Source: Actinacidiphila alni
GTDB taxonomy: Bacteria; Actinomycetota; Actinomycetes; Streptomycetales; Streptomycetaceae
Reading direction: 5' to 3'
Length of the DNA stretch: 64,000 bases
Assembly: GCF_900112845.1 (NCBI RefSeq)
Contig: NZ_FONG01000030.1
Location: forward strand, 16,386-80,385
The notes beneath the pieces are model-generated. The model was not told where the DNA came from and made no database searches. It saw only the letters and a list, made by a program, of their open reading frames with translations. Below are positions 23,955 through 33,110 of the stretch, piece after piece. Numbering within the stretch: the first letter of the stretch is position 1; every line of letters starts with the position of its first letter. A program made the position numbers and the translations under genes.

Positions 23955-24760
23955 CCACCACCGTGGAGCCCGAGGCCCGGACCGGAACCGAACGCGCAGC
24001 GGGCCCGGCCCCGCTGCCCACCGCCGCCGTCGAGCCCGGCCTGGACCGCCCCGTGCGGCTGATCGGCGGCCGGCTGTGGCTGGCGGTCGCCGCGCTGGTG
24101 CTGCTGATCGGCGCCGGCACTGCGTGGGGCGTGACCGGCGCGCTGCCGCACACCATGACGCTGCACGGCGTCCTCGCGCACGGCGCCGCGCCCGTGGTGG
24201 CCAGGGCCGAGGCACCCGGCTCCGTACAGCGCGTGCTCGTCGCCCCCGGCAGCCGGGTCACCAAGGGCCAGACCCTCGCCGTCCTGGCGGGCGACGGCCC
24301 GCCGACCGATCTCACCGCCCCCGCCGACGGCACCGTCACCGCCGTCCTCACCGCACCCGGCGGCCCGACCGTCGCCGGCACCGGGGTGATCGCCCTCGAC
24401 CCGAGCGGCGGGCCCGCCACCGTACGGCTCTTCGTCGCCGACACCGGTCAGCTGGGCCGCCTCGAACTCGGCCAGAGCGTCCAACTCCCCTTGCGGAACG
24501 GCACGGTGACGCTCCGGATCACCTCCGTGGCCCCGTACCCGTCGCGCGCCGACACCCTCAACGGCACGCTCCCCGTCCCCGTACCCGGCGTGCCCACCGA
24601 CGGCGCCACGCCCGTATGGACGGTGTACGCCCAACCGGTCGGCCACAGCGCCGAGTTGACCGCCGCCGCACAGGTGCCCACCGCCGTTGACGCGGTCGTC
24701 GACCTCGGCGCCCGCCACCCCTACCAGGTGCTGCTCGACGCGACGGGAGCCGGCCGATGA
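23951..24760 (+). CDS. HlyD-like bacteriocin secretion protein
   Basis: A 269-residue membrane-fusion-type protein. A ~35-residue cytoplasmic N-terminus leads to one transmembrane helix (LWLAVAALVLLIGAGTAWGVTG). Biotinyl-lipoyl-like hairpin halves follow (ARAEAPGSVQRVLVAPGSRVTKGQTLAVLAG and DLTAPADGTVTAVLTAPGG), and then a beta-barrel-like VRLFVADTGQLGRLELGQSVQL. It corresponds to the secretion protein of NHLM-type bacteriocin systems. ATGA overlaps on both sides place it in one operon with the P450 and the C39 exporter, with which it should form a secretion complex. Confidence 0.85.
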   Translation: MTTTVEPEARTGTERAAGPAPLPTAAVEPGLDRPVRLIGGRLWLAVAALVLLIGAGTAWGVTGALPHTMTLHGVLAHGAAPVVARAEAPGSVQRVLVAPGSRVTKGQTLAVLAGDGPPTDLTAPADGTVTAVLTAPGGPTVAGTGVIALDPSGGPATVRLFVADTGQLGRLELGQSVQLPLRNGTVTLRITSVAPYPSRADTLNGTLPVPVPGVPTDGATPVWTVYAQPVGHSAELTAAAQVPTAVDAVVDLGARHPYQVLLDATGAGR

Positions 24761-27318
24761 CCCTCGACATCCGCCCACCCGCACCCGCGGGCACCGACGA
24801 CGCGACCCCCGGGCGGCGTACGGAGAACGCGCCCGCCGCCACCGACGACGCGCCGGCCGGGATCGGCACAACACGGGCCCGGCGCCGTACCGAGGACGGT
24901 GCCGCGCCCGCCGAACAGCCCGCCCCCGAGGGCGAGTCGGTCCCGGGACAGGGCGGGCGGGGCCGCCGTACCGCTCCGGCGGGCCCGCCCGCCCGTACGC
25001 TCCGGGACCGGCTGCGCCGCCGGCCCCGCCGCCACCTGCGGACGCCGATCGTGCCGCAGATGGAGGAGCAGGACTGCGGCGCCGCCTGCCTGGCCGTCGT
25101 GCTCGGCGCCTTCGGCCGCCGCACCACCCTGCACGAGGCGTCCCGCGCCTGCGGTGTGTCCCGCGACGGCGTCAGCGCCGCCGCGGTGGTGCGCGCCGCC
25201 AAGCGCTACGGCCTGACGGCCAAGGGCCGGCGCGTCGTACGCGGCGAAGGCCCGCTGCTCGGCCTCGACGCCGTCACCGTGCCGTCCATGGTGCTGCTGT
25301 CGGGACCGCACTTCGCGGTCTACGAAGGCATACGGCGCGGGCGCGTGTACGTCAACGACCCGTCGCTCGGCTCCTACAGCACCACCCCCGAGACCTTCTG
25401 GGAGTCCTTCGCGGGCATCGCGGTGGGCTTCGCGCCCGGCCCGGACTTCGCACTCGGCGGCGTCCGCTTCCCCTTCCTGCGCGCGCTGGCCGCACGGGTC
25501 CGCCCGTACGCGCCCGCGCTGCTGCTCGCCGTCCTCACCGCTGTCCTGCTGACCCTTCCCGCGGTCGCCGCGTCCTTCCTTCTGCGCGCGTATCTCACGC
25601 ATGTCACCGAAGGCGGCGCGCACGACTGGGCGTTGCCGCTGGTGCTGGCCACCGCGGGCACGGCGGGCGCGGTGCTGCTCGGCACCTGGGTGCAGCAGTC
25701 GCTGGTCAACCGGGTGCTGGAGTCGATGGCCGCGCGCTCGTCGTCGGCCTTCCTGTGGCGGATGCTGCGGCTGCCCGGCTCCTTCTTCCACCGCCGCCAG
25801 CTCGGCGGCCTGGTCACCCGCGTCCAGATGAACGACGGACTCGCCTCGCTGCTGTCCTACCGGGCCGCGGGCGCCGCCGCCGCGGCGGCCGGGGCGGCGG
25901 TCAACCTCGCCGCGCTGGTGTGGCTGTCGCCGAAACTGTCGGTGGTGCCCGCGGCCGTCGCCGTCCTCGACGTGCTCGCGCTGCGGCTCGCCGCCAAACG
26001 GCGCGGCGGCATGCTGCACCGGCTCCACTCCGAGCAGTACAAACGGGACGGCGTCGCCTTCGCCGGGGTGTCCGCGATGGAGACCATCAAGGCCGAGGGC
26101 GCCGAGGAGTCCTTCTTCCGCGCCTGGGCGGGCTGGCAGGCGCGCGCCATGGACACCGCGCAGACGCTGGCCGCCGCCGTGGTCACCCCGCTGACCCTGC
26201 CGACCGCGCTCAACACGGCGGCGAGCGCGGTCGTCGTGGTCGCCGGTACGTCGCTGCTGCTCGCCGGCTCGCTGCCGGTCGGGACGCTGCTCGCGTATCT
26301 GCTGCTGCTCAACGGCTTCCTGCTGCCGGTCGCGCAACTCGTCGGCATCGGCTCGGAGTTGACCGTCGCCCGGGCGCAGACCGCGCTGCTGGAGGACGTC
26401 GAGCACACCGAGCCCGACCCGTATCTGACCCCGGTGCTCGACGCGCCCGAGGGCCCGGCCGGGCTGCGCGGCGGCCTCGAACTGCGGGACGTCGACTTCG
26501 GCTACGACCCCAACCGGCCGCCGACGCTCTCCGGGGTGTCGCTGACGGTACGGCCCGGCGAGTGGGTCGCTGTCGTCGGCGGCTCCGGCAGCGGCAAGTC
26601 CACGCTGGCGCGGCTCGCCGCCGGGGTGCTGCGGCCGTGGTCCGGCGAGGTGCTGCTCGACGGGCAGCCGCGCGAACAGGTGCCGCGCGCCCTGGTCACC
26701 ACCCATGTCGCGTACGTGGAACAGCAGTTGCGGCTCTTCGAGGGCACCTTCCGGGACAATCTCACGCTCTGGAACCCCGCCGCCGACGAGGCCGCCCTGC
26801 ACCGGGCGCTCGCCGATGCGGAGGCCGCCGACCTCGTCCGCTCACGCGGCGGACTCGACGGCGGCACCGTCGACGAAGGCGCCCGCAATCTGTCCGGCGG
26901 CGAACGCCAGCGCCTCGAACTCGCCCGCGCCCTCGCCCTCGACCCGGTCCTCCTCGTCCTCGACGAGGCCACCTCCGCCCTCGACGCCCGCACCGAGGCC
27001 CTGGTCACCCACCACCTCCGCCGCCGCGGCACCACCTGCCTCGTCCTCGCCCACCGCCTCAGCACCATCAAATCCGCCGACCGCGTGATCGTCCTCGACG
27101 CCGGCCGCATCGTCCAGCACGGCACCCCCGCGACCCTCGCCGCCGTCGACGGCCCCTACCGCGACCTTCTGACGGAGTCGGACGAGGAGGCATCGGCCGC
27201 AGGCGAGGAGGAGGCCGCGGCAGGAGTCGCCGACGGCGCGGTGGGTCGCGGGAGGCCCGGGAACACGGACGACACCGGCCGCCGCGCGGCCACCGGCACG
27301 ACAGGGAGCGCGTCATGA
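24757..27318 (+). CDS. C39 peptidase/ABC exporter of the RiPP
   Basis: An 853-residue leader-cleaving exporter (NHLM-type peptidase/ATP-binding). After a disordered ~85-residue N-terminus, the C39 domain has its nucleophile Cys107 in QDCGAAC, the catalytic His in PHFAVYEG and Asp in VNDPSLG. A six-helix transmembrane domain follows. The ATPase has Walker A GGSGSGKST, signature NLSGGERQRLELARAL, Walker B LLVLDEATSALD. It should cut the precursor after its Gly-Gly and export the core. The acidic/Ala-rich C-terminus is not conserved. ATGA overlaps on both ends. Confidence 0.93.
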   Translation: MTLDIRPPAPAGTDDATPGRRTENAPAATDDAPAGIGTTRARRRTEDGAAPAEQPAPEGESVPGQGGRGRRTAPAGPPARTLRDRLRRRPRRHLRTPIVPQMEEQDCGAACLAVVLGAFGRRTTLHEASRACGVSRDGVSAAAVVRAAKRYGLTAKGRRVVRGEGPLLGLDAVTVPSMVLLSGPHFAVYEGIRRGRVYVNDPSLGSYSTTPETFWESFAGIAVGFAPGPDFALGGVRFPFLRALAARVRPYAPALLLAVLTAVLLTLPAVAASFLLRAYLTHVTEGGAHDWALPLVLATAGTAGAVLLGTWVQQSLVNRVLESMAARSSSAFLWRMLRLPGSFFHRRQLGGLVTRVQMNDGLASLLSYRAAGAAAAAAGAAVNLAALVWLSPKLSVVPAAVAVLDVLALRLAAKRRGGMLHRLHSEQYKRDGVAFAGVSAMETIKAEGAEESFFRAWAGWQARAMDTAQTLAAAVVTPLTLPTALNTAASAVVVVAGTSLLLAGSLPVGTLLAYLLLLNGFLLPVAQLVGIGSELTVARAQTALLEDVEHTEPDPYLTPVLDAPEGPAGLRGGLELRDVDFGYDPNRPPTLSGVSLTVRPGEWVAVVGGSGSGKSTLARLAAGVLRPWSGEVLLDGQPREQVPRALVTTHVAYVEQQLRLFEGTFRDNLTLWNPAADEAALHRALADAEAADLVRSRGGLDGGTVDEGARNLSGGERQRLELARALALDPVLLVLDEATSALDARTEALVTHHLRRRGTTCLVLAHRLSTIKSADRVIVLDAGRIVQHGTPATLAAVDGPYRDLLTESDEEASAAGEEEAAAGVADGAVGRGRPGNTDDTGRRAATGTTGSAS

Positions 27319-29573
27319 CGATCACTCAGGATGCCCTTGCCGCAAGGTCGTTGGCAGATCTGCCCAGGACGGCCGCCGCCAACAAGGCAGCCCTCGACGA
27401 GGCGTTGGCGACGCTCTCCGGTGGACGGGACGCCCGACGTCATCGCGACGCCGGTGAGGCGGACGCGGTGGCGGCGGCGCTCGCCGCGTACCGGGCGGTG
27501 GCACCGGGGCTCGGGCGGGTCGCGCCGGACGGGGTGCCGCCCGGGGTGCGGGCGGCCCGCGATCCGCTGATCGCGCTGCTGCGGCAGCAGGGGATCAGAT
27601 GGCGGCAGGTGACGCTGCCGGAGGCCGGTCCTGGTACGGGCCGCGGGGACATCACGCGGATCACCGGCCCGATGATCGGCTTCGACGCCGAAAGCGGCCT
27701 GCCCGTCGCGCTGCCGGCGGTGGGCCGCGGGCGGCGGCGGAACGGGCCGGCGGTGAGCCGCCGGGCGTATCTGCTGTACCGGCCGCTGCCCGCGGGCACA
27801 CCGACCCCCGGCGCGCTGCTGAGGTTCGCGCTGACCGCGCCCGGCGCCCGCCGGGACGTGGCGGTGCTCGCGGCGGCCGGCCTCGCCTCGGCGGTCCTCG
27901 GCCTGCTGGTGCCGCTGAGCACCGGCCTGCTGATGCCGAAACTGGTCGCGGCCGGCAGCCACCCCGTACGGTGGCTCGCCGTCCTGCTGACGGCCGTCGC
28001 CCTCTCGGCCGGCCTGCTGCTCCTGGTCCGCAACACCGTCGCCGTACGCCTCACCGGCCGCCTCCAGGCCGCCCTCGAACCGGCCGTCTGGGACCGCCTG
28101 TTGGACCACGACGCCCGCTTCTTCCGGGACTTCAGCACCGGCGACCTGGTGCACCGCGCCAACGCCATCGCCGAGGCCCGGCAGGCCCTCTCCGAAGTGC
28201 TGGTCGGCGCGGTCCTCGGCGCGTTCTTCTCCATGAGCGGCCTCGTCGTACTGCTCGCCGTGGACCTCACGCTCGGCGGCCTGCTGCTGGCCGCCGCCCT
28301 GCTGGTGACCGCCGTCCTGATCGCCCTCGGCCGCCGCCGCCAGCGCTACGAGTCGCAGGTCTACGCGCTGCACGGCCGCCTGCACGGCACCCTCTACGGC
28401 CTCATGCTCGGCATCGACAAGCTCCAGACCGCGGGCCGCGAGATCCAGGCGTTCGCCCGCTGGGCCACCCCCTTCGCCGCCCAGAAACGCGCCGACGCCG
28501 CCGCGATGCGCACCGACGCGTACTCGGCGGCGCTCACCACGGCCCTCCAGCCGCTGCTGCTCGCGGCGCTGCTGGCCGGTGCCATGGCCGAGGGCGGCGG
28601 TACGAGCGCGGGACGGCTGATGGCGGCGGGCATCGCCGCCGGCCAAGTCGCCCTGGCCCTCGGCCAGGTGACGCACGCGGCGGCGACCGCGTACGGCATC
28701 GCCCCCGTCCTCGACCGGCTCCGCCCGATCCTCGCCGAACCCGCCGAGAGCGCGGGCGCCGCGACGGCCCCGGACGGACCCGGCGCGGGACCCGCCGCCC
28801 CCGGCCGCCGTACGCCCGCCGCCCGCGGCCACGCCGACCCCGGCGAACTGCGCGGCGCGATCGCCCTGGAGGCCGTCTCCTTCGGCTACCCCGGCGCGGG
28901 CGCCCAGGCCCTGGACGGGGTCAGCCTGCACGCCGAGCCGGGCGAGATGGTCGCCGTCGTCGGCCCGTCGGGCGCCGGCAAATCCACCCTCGTCCGCGTC
29001 CTGCTCGGCTTCGAGCACCCCGACACCGGCACCGTACGCTACGACGGCCAGGACCTGGCAGGACTCGATGTCCGGCTGGTGCGGCGGCAGTTGGGCACCG
29101 TGCTGCAGAACGGCAAGCTGCTGCGCGGCAGTCTGCTGGAGAATCTGGCGGGCACCGACCCCGACGTCACCGAGCCCGACATCTGGGCGGCGGCCGAACT
29201 CGCCGGGATCGCAGCCGACTTGCGGAGGCTGCCGCTCGGCCTCGGCACCCGCGTCGGCGAGGACGCGCAGGGCTTCTCCGGCGGCCAGGTGCAACGCCTG
29301 CTGCTGGCCCGCGCCCTGGTCCGCCGCCCCGCCGTCCTGCTGCTCGACGAGGCGACGTCCGCCCTGGACAACGCCACCCAGCGCCATGTCGCGGACGGCA
29401 TCGCCGCGCTGGACCGTACCCGCGTGGTGATCGCGCACCGGCTGAGCACCATCCGGCGCGCCGACCGCATCTACGTGCTGGACCGCGGCCGTGTGACGGC
29501 CGAGGGCAGCTACGACTCCCTGCTCGACTCCGACCCGCTGTTCACCCGTCTCGTCCGACCCCAGGAGCTGTGA
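27315..29573 (+). CDS. Second NHLM-type ABC transporter protein
   Basis: A 752-residue half-transporter. Residues 1-~160 are a soluble domain without the C39 catalytic triad (ALLRQQGIRWRQVTLP...). Transmembrane helices begin around VLAAAGLASAVLGLLVPLSTG. The ATPase has Walker A GPSGAGKSTLV, signature GFSGGQVQRLLLARALV, Walker B LLLDEATSALD and H-loop VVIAHRLSTIRRADR. It is the typical second ABC of NHLM bacteriocin systems and probably dimerises with the C39 ABC protein. Start ATG 27315 in ATGA overlap; the LanM-like gene starts one base after its stop codon. Confidence 0.9.
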   Translation: MTITQDALAARSLADLPRTAAANKAALDEALATLSGGRDARRHRDAGEADAVAAALAAYRAVAPGLGRVAPDGVPPGVRAARDPLIALLRQQGIRWRQVTLPEAGPGTGRGDITRITGPMIGFDAESGLPVALPAVGRGRRRNGPAVSRRAYLLYRPLPAGTPTPGALLRFALTAPGARRDVAVLAAAGLASAVLGLLVPLSTGLLMPKLVAAGSHPVRWLAVLLTAVALSAGLLLLVRNTVAVRLTGRLQAALEPAVWDRLLDHDARFFRDFSTGDLVHRANAIAEARQALSEVLVGAVLGAFFSMSGLVVLLAVDLTLGGLLLAAALLVTAVLIALGRRRQRYESQVYALHGRLHGTLYGLMLGIDKLQTAGREIQAFARWATPFAAQKRADAAAMRTDAYSAALTTALQPLLLAALLAGAMAEGGGTSAGRLMAAGIAAGQVALALGQVTHAAATAYGIAPVLDRLRPILAEPAESAGAATAPDGPGAGPAAPGRRTPAARGHADPGELRGAIALEAVSFGYPGAGAQALDGVSLHAEPGEMVAVVGPSGAGKSTLVRVLLGFEHPDTGTVRYDGQDLAGLDVRLVRRQLGTVLQNGKLLRGSLLENLAGTDPDVTEPDIWAAAELAGIAADLRRLPLGLGTRVGEDAQGFSGGQVQRLLLARALVRRPAVLLLDEATSALDNATQRHVADGIAALDRTRVVIAHRLSTIRRADRIYVLDRGRVTAEGSYDSLLDSDPLFTRLVRPQEL

Positions 29574-29574
29574 G

Positions 29575-32500
29575 ATGACGCTCGACATCGAGGCTTGGAC
29601 GCCCGCCTCGGGCGCCGCCTCCGCCGATTCCCCCCGTCCCGCCGGCTCCTCCCGTACGGACGCGGGCCTGTTGCCCGGCGTCCACCGCGGCGACGAGCGG
29701 CTGCGCGCGGTCATCGCGGAGGCCGCCGCCTTCCCCGACCGGGCCGCCGCCGCGCCGCCCACGACCACCGCCCCCGGTACCACTCGGCCCGACCTCGCGT
29801 CACCCGGCGCCACACCGCCCGACCGCACCGCGTCCGCCCCCCAACTACCCTCAACCACCGCCCTGTTCACCACCGAGCCGCCCGAGGACCGGGCCGCCGC
29901 CAATGCCACACTGCGCACGTGGCTGCAGCGCGCCGCCGGTGACCAGGCCAGTGCGGCGGTGCTGCTCGACCACCTGGCGGCCACCGGCCGCCCCCTCGGC
30001 AGCGGGCTGCGCAAGGTCGCCCTGCGCGACCCGGAACGGCTGCCGGACTGGGCGCAGGCGCTGGCCTCCTTCCTGCGCGCCCAGCCCGCCGCGCCGGACG
30101 CGGCGACCGCCGCCGCGGGCGCGCTCACCGCTTCCTTCCGGCGCGCCGCGGGCGAGTTGGTGCCCGCACCGCTCGGCGGCGTGCTGGGCGTACCGGTGGA
30201 GCGCGGCGCCCTCGACGACCTGTACGGCAACCTCGTGGGCCGGCTCACCGAGGCGTGCCGCCTCTCCTTCTGCCACGAACTCCAGGCCGCCACCGGCCTG
30301 ATCGGCGCCGACGACTGGGACGGCCACAGCGGCCTCGACGCCTCCGCGCAGGGCTGGCTCGCCCGCCTGGAACGGCTTCCCGCGCTCGGCTATCTGATCG
30401 GCGTCGTCTGCCGCAACTGGCAGCGGGTGACCCTGGAGATGTTCGCGCGCCTGGCCGCCGACCGCGCGCTGCTGCGCGACACGCTCTGGGACGGGCAGGA
30501 CCCGGGCGCCCTGGCGTCCGTCCGCGGCGACGCGGGCGACCGGCACGCCGGCGGCCGTTCCGTGGCGCTGCTGCACTTCGCCGGGGGCCAGGCCGTGGTC
30601 TACAAGCCCAAGGACATGCGGCACGGCACCGCGTACATGGAGGTCGTCGCGCACCTCAACGCGTACGCCGCCGCGCACCCCGGGTCCGGCCTGCTCGACC
30701 TGCCGACCCGTACGGTGCTGCCGCGCAGCGACCACGGCGACGGCGGCCTCGGCGGCGCGCTGGCCACCGACTGCGAGAGCGAGTACGGCTGGGAGGAGCT
30801 GGTCGCCGCCGACCCGTGCGCCGACACCGCCGGCTTCGCCCGCTTCTACCGCAGGCTCGGCATGACGATCCGCCTGGTGCAGCTGCTCGAAGGCCGCGAC
30901 CTGTGGGCGGACAATCTGCTGGCCAGCGGCGAGCACCCGGTCATCACCGACCTGGAGTGCCTGCTCTACCCGAGGGTGCGGACACCTCCCGCCCTGCCCG
31001 CGGGACAGCGCGGCCTGCTCGATGTCCTGGAGGCCACCGTCGTCCGCACCGCGATGGCCGCCCAGCCGTGGGTGGCCGCCAAGGACCAGCCCGCGCTCGA
31101 CATCGGCTGCCTCACCCGGGCCGGCGGCTGGGACGGCGACCCGGACGCGCCGACGCTGCCGCTGCCCCCGTACCGGCCGGTGCACGACGGGCGGACGGCC
31201 GACCCGTGGCAGTACACCGCGGAAGTCATCGACGGCTACCGGGCGATGCACCGCGCGCTGCGCGCGATGCGCACCGAACTGGCCGACGAGAACGGCCCGT
31301 TGGCGGGCTTCCGCGGGGTGTGGGTGCGCTACATCTGGCGGCACACCTGGGACGGCTACAAGATCCTCAACGCCTCCAGCAGCCCGCTCGCGCTGACCGA
31401 CGGCGCCACCCGCGAGACGGTGATCGCCGGGGCGCTGCGCGGCGCCGTCTCCGCCCGCGCCGGCGACCCGGAACGCGACGACCTGCTGGAAGTGGTGCTG
31501 TCCGAACTGGACTCCTTCCGCGAGCTGGACATCCCCTTCTTCCGCTCGCTCACCACATCCTCGTCCGTCTTCACCGTGCACGGCCGGGAGATCCCCGGGC
31601 ACTTCCAGAGCACCGGATGGCTCCGACTGATGGGCCGCGTAGAGGAGTTGGCCGACTTCGACCTGGAGTGGCACACCGCCGTGCTGACCGGCTGCCTCGA
31701 CGCGGCGCTCGGCGGCTCGGCGGTGCGGCCCACGCCCGCCGCGAACGCCACCCCGTACGCGCCGCCGACCCGCGGCGACGTGCTGGCCGAGGCCGTACGG
31801 CTCGGCGACCGGCTGCTCGCCGACAGGCACACCACCGCCGAGGGCAGCGGCTGGATCGGCCAGAGCTGGTACCCGCTCACCGGCCTGCGGCAGATCGAGG
31901 TGCTGGGCGGGGTCGACCTGCTCACCAGCTCGGTCGGCGCCGCGCTGTTCCTGGCCGACCTGTGGACCGCGACCGGCGAGCCGCGTTTCCGCGCCGCCGC
32001 GCACGAGACGCTCTCGGCCGCGGCCCGGCTGGTGGACCCGGCCGCCCCGCACGCCTTCACCTTCGCCACCGACGGGCGGCTCGCGCTCGGCGCACCCGTG
32101 CCCGGCGGCTTCGCCGGTCCCGGCGCGCTCATTCACGCGCTCGCCCGCGGCGGCCAACTCCTCGACGAGCCCGCCTTCCTGGCGAAGGCCCGCGCCCTGG
32201 TACCCGGCGCCGTCGCCCTGGCCGCGGCCCCCACGGGGCGCGCCGCCCGGCAGACGCCCGCGCCGTACCAGGACGTGCCCTTGGGCACCGCGGGCCTGCT
32301 GCTCAATCTGCTGCGGCTGCGCGAGGCACTGTCCGCGCCCGATGAGGCGGTCGAGCGCGGCATCCGCGACCTGGCCGCGTCCGCCGTCGCGCAGCTCACC
32401 GGACCGGCCGCGCCCCGCTTCACCGGCGCGACAAGGCTGCTGGACCTGGTGCCCGGCGGCGCCGACAGCGTCGCCGCCGCACTGGCCCGCACCCTGGGCC

Positions 32501-32991
32501 AGGCCCCGGAGCTGCTGGCCGACCCCGAGGCGGTCCGCACCCTGGTCCGCGAGCACCGCTTCGACGTCACCCGCAGCGGCCGGCTCGCCTGCCTGGATGT
32601 CGCCGTCTCGCTCGGCGCGGCGGCCCTCGACTCCCGCCAACTCGGCCTGCTGGCCGCCCCCGTGGGCCTCGCACAGGTGGCGGGCCTGGGGACGGCCGAG
32701 CTGGTCGCGACCGCGGGCGAGGCACTCACCGCCGCCGAACTCGGCCTCGTGCACTCGCTGCCCGAGGGCCGGCCCGCCCTGCTGCCGGGACCCTTCTACG
32801 ACGGCCGCGAGGCCGCCACCGCGCTGGTCGGCGAACTGCTGCGGCGGCGGCGCGTGAGCGGCGGCTGGTTCGGCGACCGGGTCGCGGCCGACCGGATCAA
32901 CCTCGGTGCGCTGAACGGCACTCCGGCCGTCGGCCTGCTGCTGCTCCGCCTGCTCGATCCGGGCACCGCCTCCCTCGCCACCCTGCGCTGA
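29575..32991 (+). CDS. LanM-like lanthipeptide synthetase with degenerate cyclase
   Basis: A 1138-residue class II synthetase-like enzyme that should phosphorylate and eliminate Ser to dehydroalanine. The dehydratase half keeps the ATP-lysine in VVYKPKDMRHG (Lys344) and the DLE motif (Asp459, Glu461); the usual D-x-H-x-E-N loop reads DLWADN (Asp442, Trp444, Asp446, Asn447), so His is Trp. The C-terminal half keeps the LanC fold length and ends like LanM, but the two zinc motifs (WCHG and CHG) are absent. Only one Cys (1006, in RLACLDV) remains after residue ~720. Cyclisation is therefore unlikely. Confidence 0.88.
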   Translation: MTLDIEAWTPASGAASADSPRPAGSSRTDAGLLPGVHRGDERLRAVIAEAAAFPDRAAAAPPTTTAPGTTRPDLASPGATPPDRTASAPQLPSTTALFTTEPPEDRAAANATLRTWLQRAAGDQASAAVLLDHLAATGRPLGSGLRKVALRDPERLPDWAQALASFLRAQPAAPDAATAAAGALTASFRRAAGELVPAPLGGVLGVPVERGALDDLYGNLVGRLTEACRLSFCHELQAATGLIGADDWDGHSGLDASAQGWLARLERLPALGYLIGVVCRNWQRVTLEMFARLAADRALLRDTLWDGQDPGALASVRGDAGDRHAGGRSVALLHFAGGQAVVYKPKDMRHGTAYMEVVAHLNAYAAAHPGSGLLDLPTRTVLPRSDHGDGGLGGALATDCESEYGWEELVAADPCADTAGFARFYRRLGMTIRLVQLLEGRDLWADNLLASGEHPVITDLECLLYPRVRTPPALPAGQRGLLDVLEATVVRTAMAAQPWVAAKDQPALDIGCLTRAGGWDGDPDAPTLPLPPYRPVHDGRTADPWQYTAEVIDGYRAMHRALRAMRTELADENGPLAGFRGVWVRYIWRHTWDGYKILNASSSPLALTDGATRETVIAGALRGAVSARAGDPERDDLLEVVLSELDSFRELDIPFFRSLTTSSSVFTVHGREIPGHFQSTGWLRLMGRVEELADFDLEWHTAVLTGCLDAALGGSAVRPTPAANATPYAPPTRGDVLAEAVRLGDRLLADRHTTAEGSGWIGQSWYPLTGLRQIEVLGGVDLLTSSVGAALFLADLWTATGEPRFRAAAHETLSAAARLVDPAAPHAFTFATDGRLALGAPVPGGFAGPGALIHALARGGQLLDEPAFLAKARALVPGAVALAAAPTGRAARQTPAPYQDVPLGTAGLLLNLLRLREALSAPDEAVERGIRDLAASAVAQLTGPAAPRFTGATRLLDLVPGGADSVAAALARTLGQAPELLADPEAVRTLVREHRFDVTRSGRLACLDVAVSLGAAALDSRQLGLLAAPVGLAQVAGLGTAELVATAGEALTAAELGLVHSLPEGRPALLPGPFYDGREAATALVGELLRRRRVSGGWFGDRVAADRINLGALNGTPAVGLLLLRLLDPGTASLATLR

Positions 32992-33110
32992 CGCCCACGA
33001 CCTCCGCAGATCCGACGCCCGTCCCGTCCCGTACCCACCGACCTCCCCGTACCCGACGCCCGTCCCGTACGGACCGATCCGACCCCGTTGCCACGGGAGG
33101 AGGAACCGTC

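Noticed and set aside
27156..30293. A 1045-codon minus-strand frame across the exporter and LanM-like genes
   Set aside because: Crosses the boundary of two well-supported genes, no motifs, low-complexity composition: a GC shadow.
29851..32754. A 967-codon minus-strand frame antisense to the LanM-like gene
   Set aside because: No recognisable domain; Gln/Arg/Gly-rich shadow of a strongly supported gene.
29575..32991. Calling the cluster an ordinary class II lanthipeptide locus
   Set aside because: The cyclase zinc motifs are missing and the precursor has only one Cys, so lanthionine rings are not supported.
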